Source of the DNA: Companilactobacillus sp.
GTDB lineage: Bacteria; Bacillota; Bacilli; Lactobacillales; Lactobacillaceae
NCBI RefSeq assembly: GCF_022484265.1
Contig: NZ_JAKVLR010000001.1
Location: 1,302,001-1,366,000, forward strand
Direction of reading: 5' to 3'
DNA length: 64,000 bases
Shown here: positions 25,294-34,130 of the stretch, piece after piece
Position numbering within the stretch: the stretch's first letter is position 1
Layout: each line of letters begins with the position of its first letter
Position numbers and translations under genes: made by a program
The notes under the pieces: model-generated
What the model saw: the letters and a program-made list of their open reading frames with translations, nothing else
Databases searched by the model: none
What the model was told of the DNA's origin: nothing

Positions 25294-26703
25294 ATGGTTG
25301 ATAATAAAACTCTAGAAACTGACATACCTGCTGAAACAACCACAGCCAAAAATTCAGTTTCAAAAAATTCACTACCAAATTTATCTATGCGAACAATTTT
25401 TGCCATGACTTTTGGATTCTTCGGAGTCAACATGGCTTTCTCGCTTCAGTCATCACAAATGGGACGTATCTTCCAGACTATCGGTGCTGATCCTACTAAA
25501 TTAGGATTTTTCTTCATCTTGCCACCACTAGCCGGAATGATCGTTCAACCTTTGATCGGTAAATATTCCGACCGCACTTGGAATCGTTTTGGACGCCGAA
25601 TGCCATACCTTTTGATCGGTGCTCCAATCGCTGCTTTAGTTATGGTCTTATTGCCAAACGGCGGAAACCTGGGCTTAGGCTTTGCCTCTGTTGCCGCACT
25701 TTGGTTTGGTGCTATTTCAGTATTATTTATGGACTTATCTTCTAATGTTTGTATGCAACCATTCAAGATGATCATTGGCGATATGGTCAATGAGGATCAA
25801 AAAGATCTTGCTTGGTCTTGGCAACAATCATTTTCAAATCTAGGTGGCGTTTTAGCTACTATCCTACCTTTCTTACTAACTTGGTTCGGGATTTCAAACG
25901 TTGCTCCTAAAGGAACCGTACCATTGTCACTCCGTTTAGCTTTTTACATTGGTGCAGCTATTCTTTTGATCACCGCTTTATACACTGTTATGTCAGTTCA
26001 CGAATATGACCCAGATACTTATGCTGACTACCACCACATCGACCGCAACGCTCATAAAAAATCAGTCAGTCTTTGGAAATTAGTTAAGACTGCTCCAAAG
26101 TCTTTCTGGGAAATCTTCGTCGTTCAAATTTTCAACTGGTTTGCTTTCCAATATTTATGTACATACGGAACTGGTGCTATTGCAAAAAATGTTTGGCACA
26201 CAGTCAACGCTTCATCAGCCGGATATCAAGCTGCTGGTAACTGGTTTGGAATCATGACCTGCGTTCAATCAATTGCCGCCGTTGTTTGGGGCTTTGCAGT
26301 TCTATCGCACACAAAACCTACACAACGTAAATTCTGGTTGAGATTAAGTTTGATTTTAGGTGGATTAGGATTTGTTTCAATTTTCTTCATTCACTCACAA
26401 CTACTATTGATCATTCCATTTTGCTTGATCGGTATTTGGTACCTAACAATGCAGACACAACCACTTTCACTTTTTACAGAATCATTGAATGGTGAAAATG
26501 AAGGTGCTTATCTAGGATTATTCAACTGTGGTATTTGTTTGCCACAAATCATCGCTTCATTATTGAGTTTCGTGATTTTCCCAATGGTCGGAAAATCAAT
26601 GCCAGGAATGATTGCTGTTGCCGGTGTTGCCCTATTGATCGGTTCGCTAGCTGTCAGCGTTATTCACCCAACTATTACTAAAACTACTGAGGAGGAAATG
26701 TAA
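25294..26703 (+). CDS. MFS alpha-glucoside (maltose/sucrose type) permease
   Basis: A 469-residue polytopic transporter with about twelve membrane segments. The N-terminal motif GVNMAFSLQSSQMGRIFQTI and the loop GKYSDRTWNRFGRRMPYLLI are typical of SLC45/GPH-like disaccharide:proton symporters called MalT in lactobacilli. Its stop codon is 2 bp before the glucosidase start, and both lie behind MalR-type operators, so it probably imports the alpha-glucoside that the next enzyme cleaves. Maltose, isomaltose or sucrose cannot be told apart by sequence alone. Confidence 0.85.
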   Translation: MVDNKTLETDIPAETTTAKNSVSKNSLPNLSMRTIFAMTFGFFGVNMAFSLQSSQMGRIFQTIGADPTKLGFFFILPPLAGMIVQPLIGKYSDRTWNRFGRRMPYLLIGAPIAALVMVLLPNGGNLGLGFASVAALWFGAISVLFMDLSSNVCMQPFKMIIGDMVNEDQKDLAWSWQQSFSNLGGVLATILPFLLTWFGISNVAPKGTVPLSLRLAFYIGAAILLITALYTVMSVHEYDPDTYADYHHIDRNAHKKSVSLWKLVKTAPKSFWEIFVVQIFNWFAFQYLCTYGTGAIAKNVWHTVNASSAGYQAAGNWFGIMTCVQSIAAVVWGFAVLSHTKPTQRKFWLRLSLILGGLGFVSIFFIHSQLLLIIPFCLIGIWYLTMQTQPLSLFTESLNGENEGAYLGLFNCGICLPQIIASLLSFVIFPMVGKSMPGMIAVAGVALLIGSLAVSVIHPTITKTTEEEM

Positions 26704-26705
26704 TT

Positions 26706-28379
26706 ATGACTAAGAAATGGTGGCAAGGTTCGGTTGTTTATCAAGTTTATCCACGTAGCTATCAAGATAGCAATGGCGACGGAATTGGCGATTTACCAGG
26801 ATTAACTCAACGCCTACCTTATATTAAAAAATTAGGTGCAGACGTCATTTGGTTAAATCCAATCTATAAATCTCCTGACAAGGACAATGGCTACGATATT
26901 AGTGATTATCGTTCGATCCAACCAGCTTATGGCACAATGGACGATTTCGATACCATGCTTGAATCAGCCCACAAACAAGGTTTAAAAATCTTGATGGACT
27001 TAGTTGTCAATCACACTTCTGACAAACACGAATGGTTTGAACAAAGTCGCCAATCAAAAGACAATCCATATTCCGATTACTACATTTGGAGAGATCCTGT
27101 CGATGGTCACGCTCCTAACAATTGGGGGTCATACTTCTCAGGACCAGCTTGGACTTATGAACCAAAACGTGGACAATACTACTTACATCTTTTTGCACCA
27201 GGACAACCTGATCTAAATTGGGAAAATCCTAAGGTCAGACAAGAAGTCTACAGTCTGATGAAGTTCTGGCTCGACAAAGGTGTCAACGGATTTAGAATGG
27301 ATGTTATCAATCTGATTTCTAAACCTGCCGGCTTACCTGATGCTCCGCAAGCACCAGGTGCACCATACGGAAATGTTGAACCACTAGTATCTGACGGACC
27401 ACGTTTGAACGAATTTTTGCACGAAATGAACCTGGAAGTTCTTTCAAAATACGACATTATGACCGTTGGCGAAATGCCTGGTTCAACTCCAGAAGATGCC
27501 ATCGAATATACCGGCTTGAAGTCAAACGAATTGAACATGGTCTTCCAATTTGAACACGTTGGACTAGCTGCTAACCCTGATAAAAAGCTCGGTAAATGGA
27601 ACGACCAACCAATCCAACTAGTCGACTTGAAAAAAGCTTTATCACGTTGGCAAGTCGAACTTGATGGCAAAGGCTGGAATAGTCTTTACTGGAACAACCA
27701 TGACCAACCACGTGCCGTATCAAGATTTGCAACTGATGATCCTAAGTATCGCGTTAAAGCTGCCAAAATGCTCGGCACGACTTTGCATATGATGCAAGGA
27801 ACTCCTTACGTTTACGAAGGTGAAGAGTTAGGCGAAACTAACGTCCATTATCAAAAACTCGATCAATACGAAGACATCGAAAGTATCAATGCTTATCACC
27901 AATTGGTTGAAAAAGACCAAGCTGTTGATGGCCCCACAATGTTGAAATACATGGAAAACATGTCTCGTGACAATGCTAGAACGCCAATGCAATGGGACGA
28001 TAGCGATAACGCTGGATTTACCACTGGTAAACCTTGGTTCGCACTCAACCCTAATTACAATGAGATCAATGCTAAGAGCCAAGTTGACGATCCTAATTCA
28101 GTCTTCAACTACTATCGTCAATTGATCGACTTACGTCACAATAGTGATTTGATCACGCTCGGAACTTATGAGGAGATCGACCCAGACGATAACGAAGTCT
28201 TTGCCTATCGCCGTCACTATCAAGGACAAACTTTGCTAGTCATCAGTAACTTTACTGACCAGACAGTTCAAAGAGATTATGGTCAAGCAAATGCAAAACG
28301 CTTGATTGGTAACTACGAAGATAGTCAAAATGACACTCTTAGACCTTATGAAACAAACGTTTATCTTTTAAACGACTAA
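26706..28379 (+). CDS. GH13 alpha-glucosidase / oligo-1,6-glucosidase
   Basis: A 557-residue cytoplasmic enzyme of glycoside hydrolase family 13. Conserved regions are visible: VYQVYPRSYQDSNGDGIGDL, region I DLVVNHTSD, the nucleophile Asp in GFRMDVINL, the acid/base Glu in TVGEMPG and the third carboxylate in NNHDQPRAVSRF. The Val after the nucleophile in MDVIN points to alpha-1,6/alpha-1,4 short-oligosaccharide hydrolases rather than sucrose isomerases, though this is a weak discriminator. It is co-transcribed with the permease and followed by a strong terminator. Confidence 0.9.
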   Translation: MTKKWWQGSVVYQVYPRSYQDSNGDGIGDLPGLTQRLPYIKKLGADVIWLNPIYKSPDKDNGYDISDYRSIQPAYGTMDDFDTMLESAHKQGLKILMDLVVNHTSDKHEWFEQSRQSKDNPYSDYYIWRDPVDGHAPNNWGSYFSGPAWTYEPKRGQYYLHLFAPGQPDLNWENPKVRQEVYSLMKFWLDKGVNGFRMDVINLISKPAGLPDAPQAPGAPYGNVEPLVSDGPRLNEFLHEMNLEVLSKYDIMTVGEMPGSTPEDAIEYTGLKSNELNMVFQFEHVGLAANPDKKLGKWNDQPIQLVDLKKALSRWQVELDGKGWNSLYWNNHDQPRAVSRFATDDPKYRVKAAKMLGTTLHMMQGTPYVYEGEELGETNVHYQKLDQYEDIESINAYHQLVEKDQAVDGPTMLKYMENMSRDNARTPMQWDDSDNAGFTTGKPWFALNPNYNEINAKSQVDDPNSVFNYYRQLIDLRHNSDLITLGTYEEIDPDDNEVFAYRRHYQGQTLLVISNFTDQTVQRDYGQANAKRLIGNYEDSQNDTLRPYETNVYLLND

Positions 28380-28389
28380 TAAAACATGC

Positions 28390-28433
28390 AAAAAAGAGAC
28401 ACATCTAAATGAATAGATGCGCCTCTTTTTGTA
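28390..28433 (+). terminator. intrinsic terminator of the alpha-glucoside operon
   Basis: AAAAAGAG and CTCTTTTT with an inner CATCTA/TAGATG stem form a long hairpin with a T run. Confidence 0.85.
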
Positions 28434-28533
28434 AGCGGACTATTAATCGACCATGATTAGATAATCCAATACACGAGATTGTATTTTTACAAGAGTTCAT
28501 TATACATGAATTAAAGCTAATTGCTAGAAAAAA

Positions 28534-29154
28534 TCATTTCTCAGCTGAGATCATATATTCTTTTTCAGGATAATTGTCTTGATTGTAAAGCATTTCAGCA
28601 ATTGATAATGACAGTGAGTATAAACTAATTGGTTCGCCACTGACTTTTTCACGAACTGGTTCAACGATTGATTTTTCAACATCATCATTATATTTAAAGA
28701 AATGGCATAACAATAGTGTGTAGTCTAAATTACTGTTCTTAATAGTATCCGCACCGGCTTTTTGGCCAGTCACATAATTAGTTTCAATTTCTTCACTGAA
28801 TCCAAATGTTTTAGCTAAAGCAAAGTTCTCCGGAGTGATCTCAGGATAGTTAAGTTGAAATTGTGTTGTCCAGAAGAGACGCTTAACACCAGTTTCTTCC
28901 ATTGCTTTAACTAATGGTTTCGCAAATTGGTCAACATCGAATGGTCCAAGCGTTGAATAAACAACATCAATCCCCTTTAAAGCAGCTTTCAAATCATCAA
29001 CATTAGTTGCATCTCCAATAATTTGTTTAGCTAATGATGTATCTTGCTCTGATGGCGTACGGTCAAATAAAGTGATATTCGTGCCTGAAAAAACTGATAC
29101 CTTCTTGTATACTTCGTAACCTAATTTACCTGTTCCTAAAATAAGAATATTCAT
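28534..29154 (-). CDS. NmrA/SDR-like NAD(P)-binding protein
   Basis: A 206-residue protein beginning MNILILGTGKLGYEVYKKV, a dinucleotide-binding fold, followed by ALKGIDVVYSTLGPFDVDQF, VKRLFWTTQFQLNY and a short C-terminal lid. ATG 29154 is preceded by GGAGG at 8 bp; an in-frame ATG 24 bp upstream lies before that site and is not used. Catalytic residues of classical SDRs are not seen, so it may be an atypical reductase or sensor. It diverges from a MocR-type regulator 73 bp away, which probably controls it. Confidence 0.82.
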   Translation of the reverse strand: MNILILGTGKLGYEVYKKVSVFSGTNITLFDRTPSEQDTSLAKQIIGDATNVDDLKAALKGIDVVYSTLGPFDVDQFAKPLVKAMEETGVKRLFWTTQFQLNYPEITPENFALAKTFGFSEEIETNYVTGQKAGADTIKNSNLDYTLLLCHFFKYNDDVEKSIVEPVREKVSGEPISLYSLSLSIAEMLYNQDNYPEKEYMISAEK

Positions 29155-29227
29155 AATAATTTCCTCCAGATGTTTCAAATATTTTTTTCGTGGTATGGTT
29201 ATTTCAAGTTATGTTAAGGAGCTTATG

Positions 29228-30571
29228 ATGTTAGCTATTGATAGAGATTCCTCTACTCCAATTTTTCAACAAATATCTGAACAGATCCAGCAAGAAATAG
29301 TTGCTGGTTCTTTATCTGCTCATCAAACTTTGACTAGTACTCGGACATTGGCCCAAGACTTGGACATCAGTCGAAACACTGTCCGTAGAGCCTACGAACA
29401 ATTGATCATTGAAGGTTTTATTGAAAGTAAGCCCAAAGCTGGCTATCGTGTCGTTGCCCACCTGCCAAGCATTGTTCATCAATCCGAAACTGCGATTCAG
29501 AATCGTTATATTTATAAAAACTTGATCGACTTCATGGAAACTTTTGATAAGTTAGAATTTTTTCCACAAAAAGACTGGTCTCGTGCTGAACAAAAGATGA
29601 AATTACAGGGATTGCAACACGTCCAGCCCGCCAATGGCGACTTAGACTATCGAATCCAATTGTCGACATTTTTAAAACGGACTAAACAAATCGAGGTTAC
29701 GCCTGATCAAATCGTTATCGTCAGTGGCTTTAATGAAGCAGCCGGGATCATTCATACTCTAGTCGATTTTGAAGCCGTCTCTGTTGTTGATCCTTTAGCG
29801 CCAAACGCCCAAGAAATTTGGAAAACGATGAACGTTAATGTTAACTTTTTCAAACTTCATGATGATTACCAGACTTGGTCAAAACCACCGATTTCGCTGT
29901 TAACCGCGAATCATACTTTTCCAAATGGCAATTTTCTTACAACAACTGAACGACAATCATTGGCAAAAAAGTTGATTGCCGATCATAAATATATAATCGA
30001 ATTAGATACCGATGGAACTTTTAACTTTGAAGACCATCCCTCAGATAGTTTAATGACCTACGCACCAGAAAATAGTTTTTACTATAGTAATTACGACGAT
30101 ACTTTGGGCAGTTCACTCTGCATTGGATTTTTGGTGATTCCAACGAAATTTCAAAGTAAGTTTCAAAGACTCTATCAATCGTTTCCCAGCCGTGTTTCTC
30201 AATGGCAACAACGCATCATTGCAAATATGATGGCTGACGGCAGTCTGACTGCATATTTACGAAAGTTGGAAAACGTTTATAACCAAAGAAGAAAAGTCTT
30301 GATGACTAGTTTGAAGATGGCTTTTGGGGAAAAAATCAATTTCATCGGTAGCAATCGCGGTACCTTCATTGTGTCAAAATTAGACACTGACAAATCGGTC
30401 AAAATGCTCTGCCAGATTGCCAAAGAACATCATATTATCGTGGGCGATGTTGATCGTTCATGGCAAAAAGGACCCTTGCCGTATAAAATAATCGTATTTA
30501 GTATCCGACAAGTACGGATTGATGAAATTAAAATTGGAATTAGAAAGCTTTCTAAATTATGGAATCTCTAG
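29228..30571 (+). CDS. MocR/GabR-type regulator with degenerate aminotransferase domain
   Basis: A 447-residue protein. The N-terminal GntR winged helix (PIFQQISEQIQQEIVAGSLS, LTSTRTLAQDLDISRNTVRR, AYEQLIIEGFIESKPKAGYR) is joined to a fold-type I aminotransferase-like domain. The PLP-binding Lys expected in a GTFSKTLxPGLRIGY-like segment is absent: the protein reads SNYDDTLGSSLCIGFLV. The Asp-Tyr that contacts PLP is also changed (ELDTDGTFNF). It may therefore sense something other than a PLP aldimine. The start is ATG 29228, with AAGGAG 6 bp upstream. It is divergent from the NmrA-like gene. Confidence 0.85.
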   Translation: MLAIDRDSSTPIFQQISEQIQQEIVAGSLSAHQTLTSTRTLAQDLDISRNTVRRAYEQLIIEGFIESKPKAGYRVVAHLPSIVHQSETAIQNRYIYKNLIDFMETFDKLEFFPQKDWSRAEQKMKLQGLQHVQPANGDLDYRIQLSTFLKRTKQIEVTPDQIVIVSGFNEAAGIIHTLVDFEAVSVVDPLAPNAQEIWKTMNVNVNFFKLHDDYQTWSKPPISLLTANHTFPNGNFLTTTERQSLAKKLIADHKYIIELDTDGTFNFEDHPSDSLMTYAPENSFYYSNYDDTLGSSLCIGFLVIPTKFQSKFQRLYQSFPSRVSQWQQRIIANMMADGSLTAYLRKLENVYNQRRKVLMTSLKMAFGEKINFIGSNRGTFIVSKLDTDKSVKMLCQIAKEHHIIVGDVDRSWQKGPLPYKIIVFSIRQVRIDEIKIGIRKLSKLWNL

Positions 30572-30640
30572 TCGACAAGCAATAGATTAACAAAAACAAT
30601 TGAGGAATAAGGACCCAATTAAATAATTTCATAGGACCCA

Positions 30641-30677
30641 AAAAGAGGATATCTGTTTTTCAGATATCCTCTTTTAA
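30641..30677. terminator. bidirectional terminator
   Basis: AAAAGAGGATATCTG and CAGATATCCTCTTTT form a perfect 15-bp hairpin around TTTTT, between the convergent regulator and tenA genes. Confidence 0.9.
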
Positions 30678-30682
30678 TATTG

Positions 30683-31357
30683 TTAAATAAACTTCCAATC
30701 CCTTTGATAATAAGCTTGGTCCCAGAAATGCCATTCAAGTTCACAGCTCTTCAAAAATCTTTCTTCAACTTCTTGAAGTCGTTGATCTGAATAGTTCTCA
30801 GCTTCTGAGTCGATGATTGAAAATAGTTGGTCGCTTAAATCTCTGTCGCCAGTATCTTCTGTCGAATAAAAGTCTATCCAGGATTTAAATGGGTTGCTTT
30901 CAGTCGTCTTTAAGTCCTTGAATGCATCCCCAATTTTGGCATAGGTCCAAGGACACGGCAGAATCGAAGCGACCACATCGATCAAATCGCCAGTCCGAAC
31001 GGCATTGTACATATGCTCATTATATAGGTAGGTCATTGGTGCCTGTTTTTCATGCTGCAACGTTTCGTATTCCACGCCAGCAATCTTGCAAAAATCAATA
31101 TGAGCTTCGATCTCGCTATTCAAGGTGAACTCAATTTGTTGAGTAAACAAAGCAATCTGCTTACGGTCATTACACTTTTGAATTGCGGCTGCATAGACTT
31201 TCATAAAAGCATTTAAATAGTTATAATCTTGACCAACATAAAAGGTCAACGCATCATTAGGCACATTACCCTCACCGATTCCTTTTACGAATGGATGAAC
31301 CATAATTGCATCTAAGATTGGTTGACCTTTTTTCATTAATTGTTCAGAAAATTTCAT
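30683..31357 (-). CDS. tenA: TenA aminopyrimidine aminohydrolase (thiaminase II)
   Basis: A 224-residue all-helical enzyme that hydrolyses formylaminopyrimidine or aminopyrimidine thiamin-breakdown products to HMP for salvage. The catalytic Cys is in SILPCPWTYAKIG, the second conserved Glu in CELEWHFWDQAY, and the aromatic/Asp pocket in FYVGQDYNYLNAF. The gene is preceded by a TPP riboswitch on the same strand, which supports the thiamin role. No thiC/thiD/thiE genes are next to it. The pyrimidine transporter ykoEDC, also under a TPP riboswitch, is 2.2 kb away. Confidence 0.93.
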   Translation of the reverse strand: MKFSEQLMKKGQPILDAIMVHPFVKGIGEGNVPNDALTFYVGQDYNYLNAFMKVYAAAIQKCNDRKQIALFTQQIEFTLNSEIEAHIDFCKIAGVEYETLQHEKQAPMTYLYNEHMYNAVRTGDLIDVVASILPCPWTYAKIGDAFKDLKTTESNPFKSWIDFYSTEDTGDRDLSDQLFSIIDSEAENYSDQRLQEVEERFLKSCELEWHFWDQAYYQRDWKFI

Positions 31358-31410
31358 TAATACACACTCCTACTGACCTATTTTTTCACATACGACCAGT
31401 GAGGATAATC

Positions 31411-31496
31411 ATCACTTTCCTACGTTGGTATTGACCAAATCAGGTTCAAAGGGATTGGCAAAAGTCATCTCAGCAGTATACTGCACCCCTAGTGAT
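31411..31496 (-). ncRNA. TPP riboswitch upstream of tenA
   Basis: Read on the minus strand, ATCACT/AGTGAT closes P1 and encloses the conserved segments GGGGTGC, GCTGAGA, CCCTTTGAACCTGAT and CGTAGGAAAG of the thi box. No T-rich terminator follows. The P1 3' strand can instead pair with TCACT at 31402-31398, and the gene's binding site TAGGAG is about 45 nt downstream, so control is probably at translation initiation. Confidence 0.95.
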
Positions 31497-31525
31497 CGTA
31501 TTCGAATGATTTAATTTTAGCATGA

Positions 31526-31939
31526 CTAAGCTTGTTTAGCAGCATACGCATCAGGATTGATTTCTCTGTATGAATAATCAAAAGTAATTGGGTCATCGTC
31601 AGATTGAAGTTCTTTGGCGATATCTTCGCCAAATTTTGACATTTCGATCATCATGCCACGTAATTCTTGACCATATTCTGTTAATGAATAAACCACTTTA
31701 GGTGGAACTGTTCCGAAACTAGTCCGTTCCACAATTTGATCATCTTCTAATTGTTTGAGTTGTTCGGACATAACCTTTTTAGAAATTTCGGTATTATTTA
31801 CTTCGCACTCGTATCGCAATAATTCGTTGTATCGCCTTTCCTTGAGACCTAATGCACAAATTATTGATGGTTTCCATTTCCCATCAATAATTTTCAAAAC
31901 TAAGTTTATGCCCATGTGGTAATTATTTTTATTATCCAT
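31526..31939 (-). CDS. HxlR-family transcriptional regulator
   Basis: A 137-residue winged-helix regulator: KIIDGKWKPSIICALGLKER, RYNELLR, ISKKVMSEQLKQLEDDQIVE and VPPKVVYSLTEYGQEL. HxlR relatives such as YodB and HypR sense quinones or disulfide stress via an N-terminal Cys just before the GGKWK motif. That Cys is absent here (NYHMGINLVLKIIDGKW), so sensing must differ or use the Cys at ICALG or YECEV. It diverges from an Old-Yellow-Enzyme gene, with a 12-bp palindrome between them. Confidence 0.9.
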   Translation of the reverse strand: MDNKNNYHMGINLVLKIIDGKWKPSIICALGLKERRYNELLRYECEVNNTEISKKVMSEQLKQLEDDQIVERTSFGTVPPKVVYSLTEYGQELRGMMIEMSKFGEDIAKELQSDDDPITFDYSYREINPDAYAAKQA

Positions 31940-31961
31940 ATTCCCATGTCCTCACAAAATC

Positions 31962-31973
31962 TACTTTAAAGTA
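31962..31973. promoter_or_regulatory. putative HxlR operator
   Basis: The perfect palindrome TACTTTAAAGTA lies 23 bp before the HxlR start, between the divergent genes. It resembles TACT-AGTA-type sites of YodB-like regulators. Confidence 0.45.
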
Positions 31974-32067
31974 ACTAGTCTACAAAAAAGTGCCTTCTAT
32001 AAAAATGTAACCCTTAACATTATACTAATTTTGTAAAAGATATCACAAACAAAAGGGGTTTACAAAT

Positions 32068-33231
32068 ATGACCGAATATAAATTTTTACAACCTTATACT
32101 TTCAAAAATGGAGCTAAAATCAAGAATCGTGTCGTTATTCCACCAATGACAGAACAATCAAGCTTAGAAGATGGAACTGTCTCTCGCGATGAATTGTACT
32201 ACATGGGGATGCGTTCTGGTGGCGTTGGCATGTTCATCAGTCCGGTAGCATTTGTTACTGATAATGGTAAAGGATTCGAGGGTGAACTTTCTGCAGCGCA
32301 TGACCACTTCATCCCTAGCCTTACAAAACTAGCCGATACCATGAAGAAAAATGGTACTAAGGCAATCTTACAAATCTTTGATGCAGGTAGAATGTCTAAC
32401 ACGGCAATCCTACGTGGAACTCAACCAGTCAGTGCCAGTGCGGTAGCTGCTCCTCGTGAAGGTTACGAAGTTCCTCGCGAATTATCAAGCGATGAGATTG
32501 AAAATATCGTAAAAGATTTCGGTGAAGCAACTCGGCGTGCTATTCAAGCAGGATTTGATGGTGTAGAAATACACGGTGCAAATACATACTTGATTCAACA
32601 ATTCTTCTCACCACATTCCAACAAACGTACTGACAAATGGGGAGGAGATGTCAACAAACGTATGACTTTTGGTTTAGAAGTTATTAAGTCGGTGAAAGCT
32701 GCCGTTGATAAATACGCCAATAAAGATTTTATTGTTGGTTACCGTATATCTCCTGAAGAAATCGAAAACCCTGGAATTCGAATCGATGACACACTTCAAT
32801 TTATTGATAAGTTAGCAGATCAACCAATCGACTACTTACATATTTCAATGGGTAATGCTTGGAGAGCTTCACTAAATGATTCTTCTGACACAACTCCAAC
32901 AATTCTCCGTATTAAAGAAAAAGTCAACGGACGTTTACCTTTGATCTCAGTGGGTTCAGTGAATACCCCAGCAGATGCTGAAAAAGTGATGGATGCCGGC
33001 ATTGATTTCGTTGCTATAGGACGTGAATACTTACGTGAACCTAAGTGGATTGAAAAGGTGCAATCTGGTGCTGAAGACACCATTAGATACACGATCAATC
33101 GTGAATCTCTTGATGAAATCGGGCTTAATCCAGCCTTAATGAGTTTCCTTGGTTTGATGGGACAAGATCTAGGTTTTGAAGGTGAAAAGAACAATAACGA
33201 CGATGAAGCTTTCTCGACAGTTTTTAAATAA
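32068..33231 (+). CDS. NADH:flavin oxidoreductase, Old Yellow Enzyme family
   Basis: A 387-residue FMN-dependent TIM-barrel enzyme that reduces activated double bonds of electrophiles. Conserved parts are KNRVVIPPMTEQSS, GGVGMFISPVAFV, FDGVEIHGANTYLIQQFFSP with the substrate-binding His-x-Asn variant HGAN, HSNKRTDKWGGD and the phosphate site VSVGSVNTPADAEK/FVAIGREYLREP. It lacks the C-terminal iron-sulfur extension of 2,4-dienoyl-CoA reductases. AAAGGGG 9 bp before the ATG is the ribosome-binding site. The divergent HxlR regulator suggests induction by quinones or aldehydes. Confidence 0.9.
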   Translation: MTEYKFLQPYTFKNGAKIKNRVVIPPMTEQSSLEDGTVSRDELYYMGMRSGGVGMFISPVAFVTDNGKGFEGELSAAHDHFIPSLTKLADTMKKNGTKAILQIFDAGRMSNTAILRGTQPVSASAVAAPREGYEVPRELSSDEIENIVKDFGEATRRAIQAGFDGVEIHGANTYLIQQFFSPHSNKRTDKWGGDVNKRMTFGLEVIKSVKAAVDKYANKDFIVGYRISPEEIENPGIRIDDTLQFIDKLADQPIDYLHISMGNAWRASLNDSSDTTPTILRIKEKVNGRLPLISVGSVNTPADAEKVMDAGIDFVAIGREYLREPKWIEKVQSGAEDTIRYTINRESLDEIGLNPALMSFLGLMGQDLGFEGEKNNNDDEAFSTVFK

Positions 33232-33290
33232 TTTTTTAAAAAAATTTCTCTACAATAATATTAATTATCCTTGCTTTACACACCATGAGC

Positions 33291-33320
33291 TCAATGATAA
33301 GCTTGGTTTGTTATCATTGA
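33291..33320 (+). terminator. hairpin after the OYE gene
   Basis: TCAATGATAA and TTATCATTGA form a perfect 10-bp stem with a 10-nt loop, 60 bp after the OYE stop codon and just before the TPP riboswitch. The T tract is weak (TTCTT), so terminator activity is uncertain. Confidence 0.5.
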
Positions 33321-33330
33321 TTCTTAAAAG

Positions 33331-33409
33331 CAATATATCTGGGGTGCTGAAAAGCTGAGATCAAACCCATTGAACCTGATCTAATTAATATTAGTGTAGG
33401 AAGATATTG
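33331..33409 (+). ncRNA. TPP riboswitch upstream of ykoEDC
   Basis: The thi-box segments GGGGTGC, GCTGAGA, CCCATTGAACCTGAT and GTGTAGGAAGAT are in the right order and spacing. P1 is formed by CAATATATCT and AGATATTG. A strong terminator follows 11 nt later, which indicates transcriptional control. Confidence 0.97.
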
Positions 33410-33420
33410 GATAAATTTAA

Positions 33421-33467
33421 AGGCCAACTATTTCTGTACACTTACATGAATAGTTGGTCTTTTTTTA
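33421..33467 (+). terminator. riboswitch-controlled terminator
   Basis: AGGCCAACTATT and AATAGTTGGTCT form a 12-bp stem followed by T7, between the TPP aptamer and the ykoE start. Confidence 0.9.
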
Positions 33468-33527
33468 CCTCGTGGTTATATTCTTTCAAGAAGCTGAACA
33501 AAACTTTTTTGAGGGGACAGATTTATT

Positions 33528-34121
33528 ATGATGAACAAACAAAGCACTAACGCTTCAAGCTCATTTATGAGTTACAAATTGCGTGACGTCGCATTTATTG
33601 CCTTAACAGGTGTATTTTGTGGTGCGATTTTCTTTGGTACTAGTCTTTCCTACAACTTTTTAGCTGCTGGACTTGCCGCTATCGGTATGGGACCAGTTGC
33701 CAACGACTTATTGCTAGGCCTTTGGATGATTGCCGGACCACTTGCTGCCATGTTGACACACAAACTTGGCGCCAGTACTTTAGGTGAGTTATTAGGTAGT
33801 TTCGTAGAAATGATCTTAGGTGGTCAATGGGGTGCTGCTACTTTGATCTCTGGATTGATTCAAGGTGCTGGTAACGGACTTGGCTTTGCCCTAACTGGTT
33901 ACAAACGCTTTGATAAATTAGGCTTATTGTTATCAACAATCACAGGTACGATCATCACTTTCGGTTGGAGTTTGATCAACGAAGGTTATGCTAAATACAA
34001 TATCGGATTTTTACTGCTATTATTCGTCGTTCGTTTTATTTCAATTGGTTTCTTTGCCGGCGTCTTAGTCTACTGGATCAACAAACTTGTTGAAAAATCT
34101 GGTATCTTGAATCGTGACTAG
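33528..34121 (+). CDS. ykoE: YkoE, substrate-binding S component of a thiamin-precursor ECF transporter
   Basis: A 197-residue membrane protein with about six segments: LRDVAFIALTGVFCGAIFFG, GPVANDLLLGLWMIAGPLAA, a Gly-rich GASTLGELLGSFVEMILGGQ and GLIQGAGNGLGFALTGYKRF. This matches the YkoE family, which binds hydroxymethylpyrimidine or thiamin. It is the first gene of a TPP-riboswitch operon with an energising double ATPase and a T component. The TAG stop overlaps the AGGAG site of the next gene. Confidence 0.92.
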   Translation: MMNKQSTNASSSFMSYKLRDVAFIALTGVFCGAIFFGTSLSYNFLAAGLAAIGMGPVANDLLLGLWMIAGPLAAMLTHKLGASTLGELLGSFVEMILGGQWGAATLISGLIQGAGNGLGFALTGYKRFDKLGLLLSTITGTIITFGWSLINEGYAKYNIGFLLLLFVVRFISIGFFAGVLVYWINKLVEKSGILNRD

Positions 34122-34130
34122 GAGCTGCTT

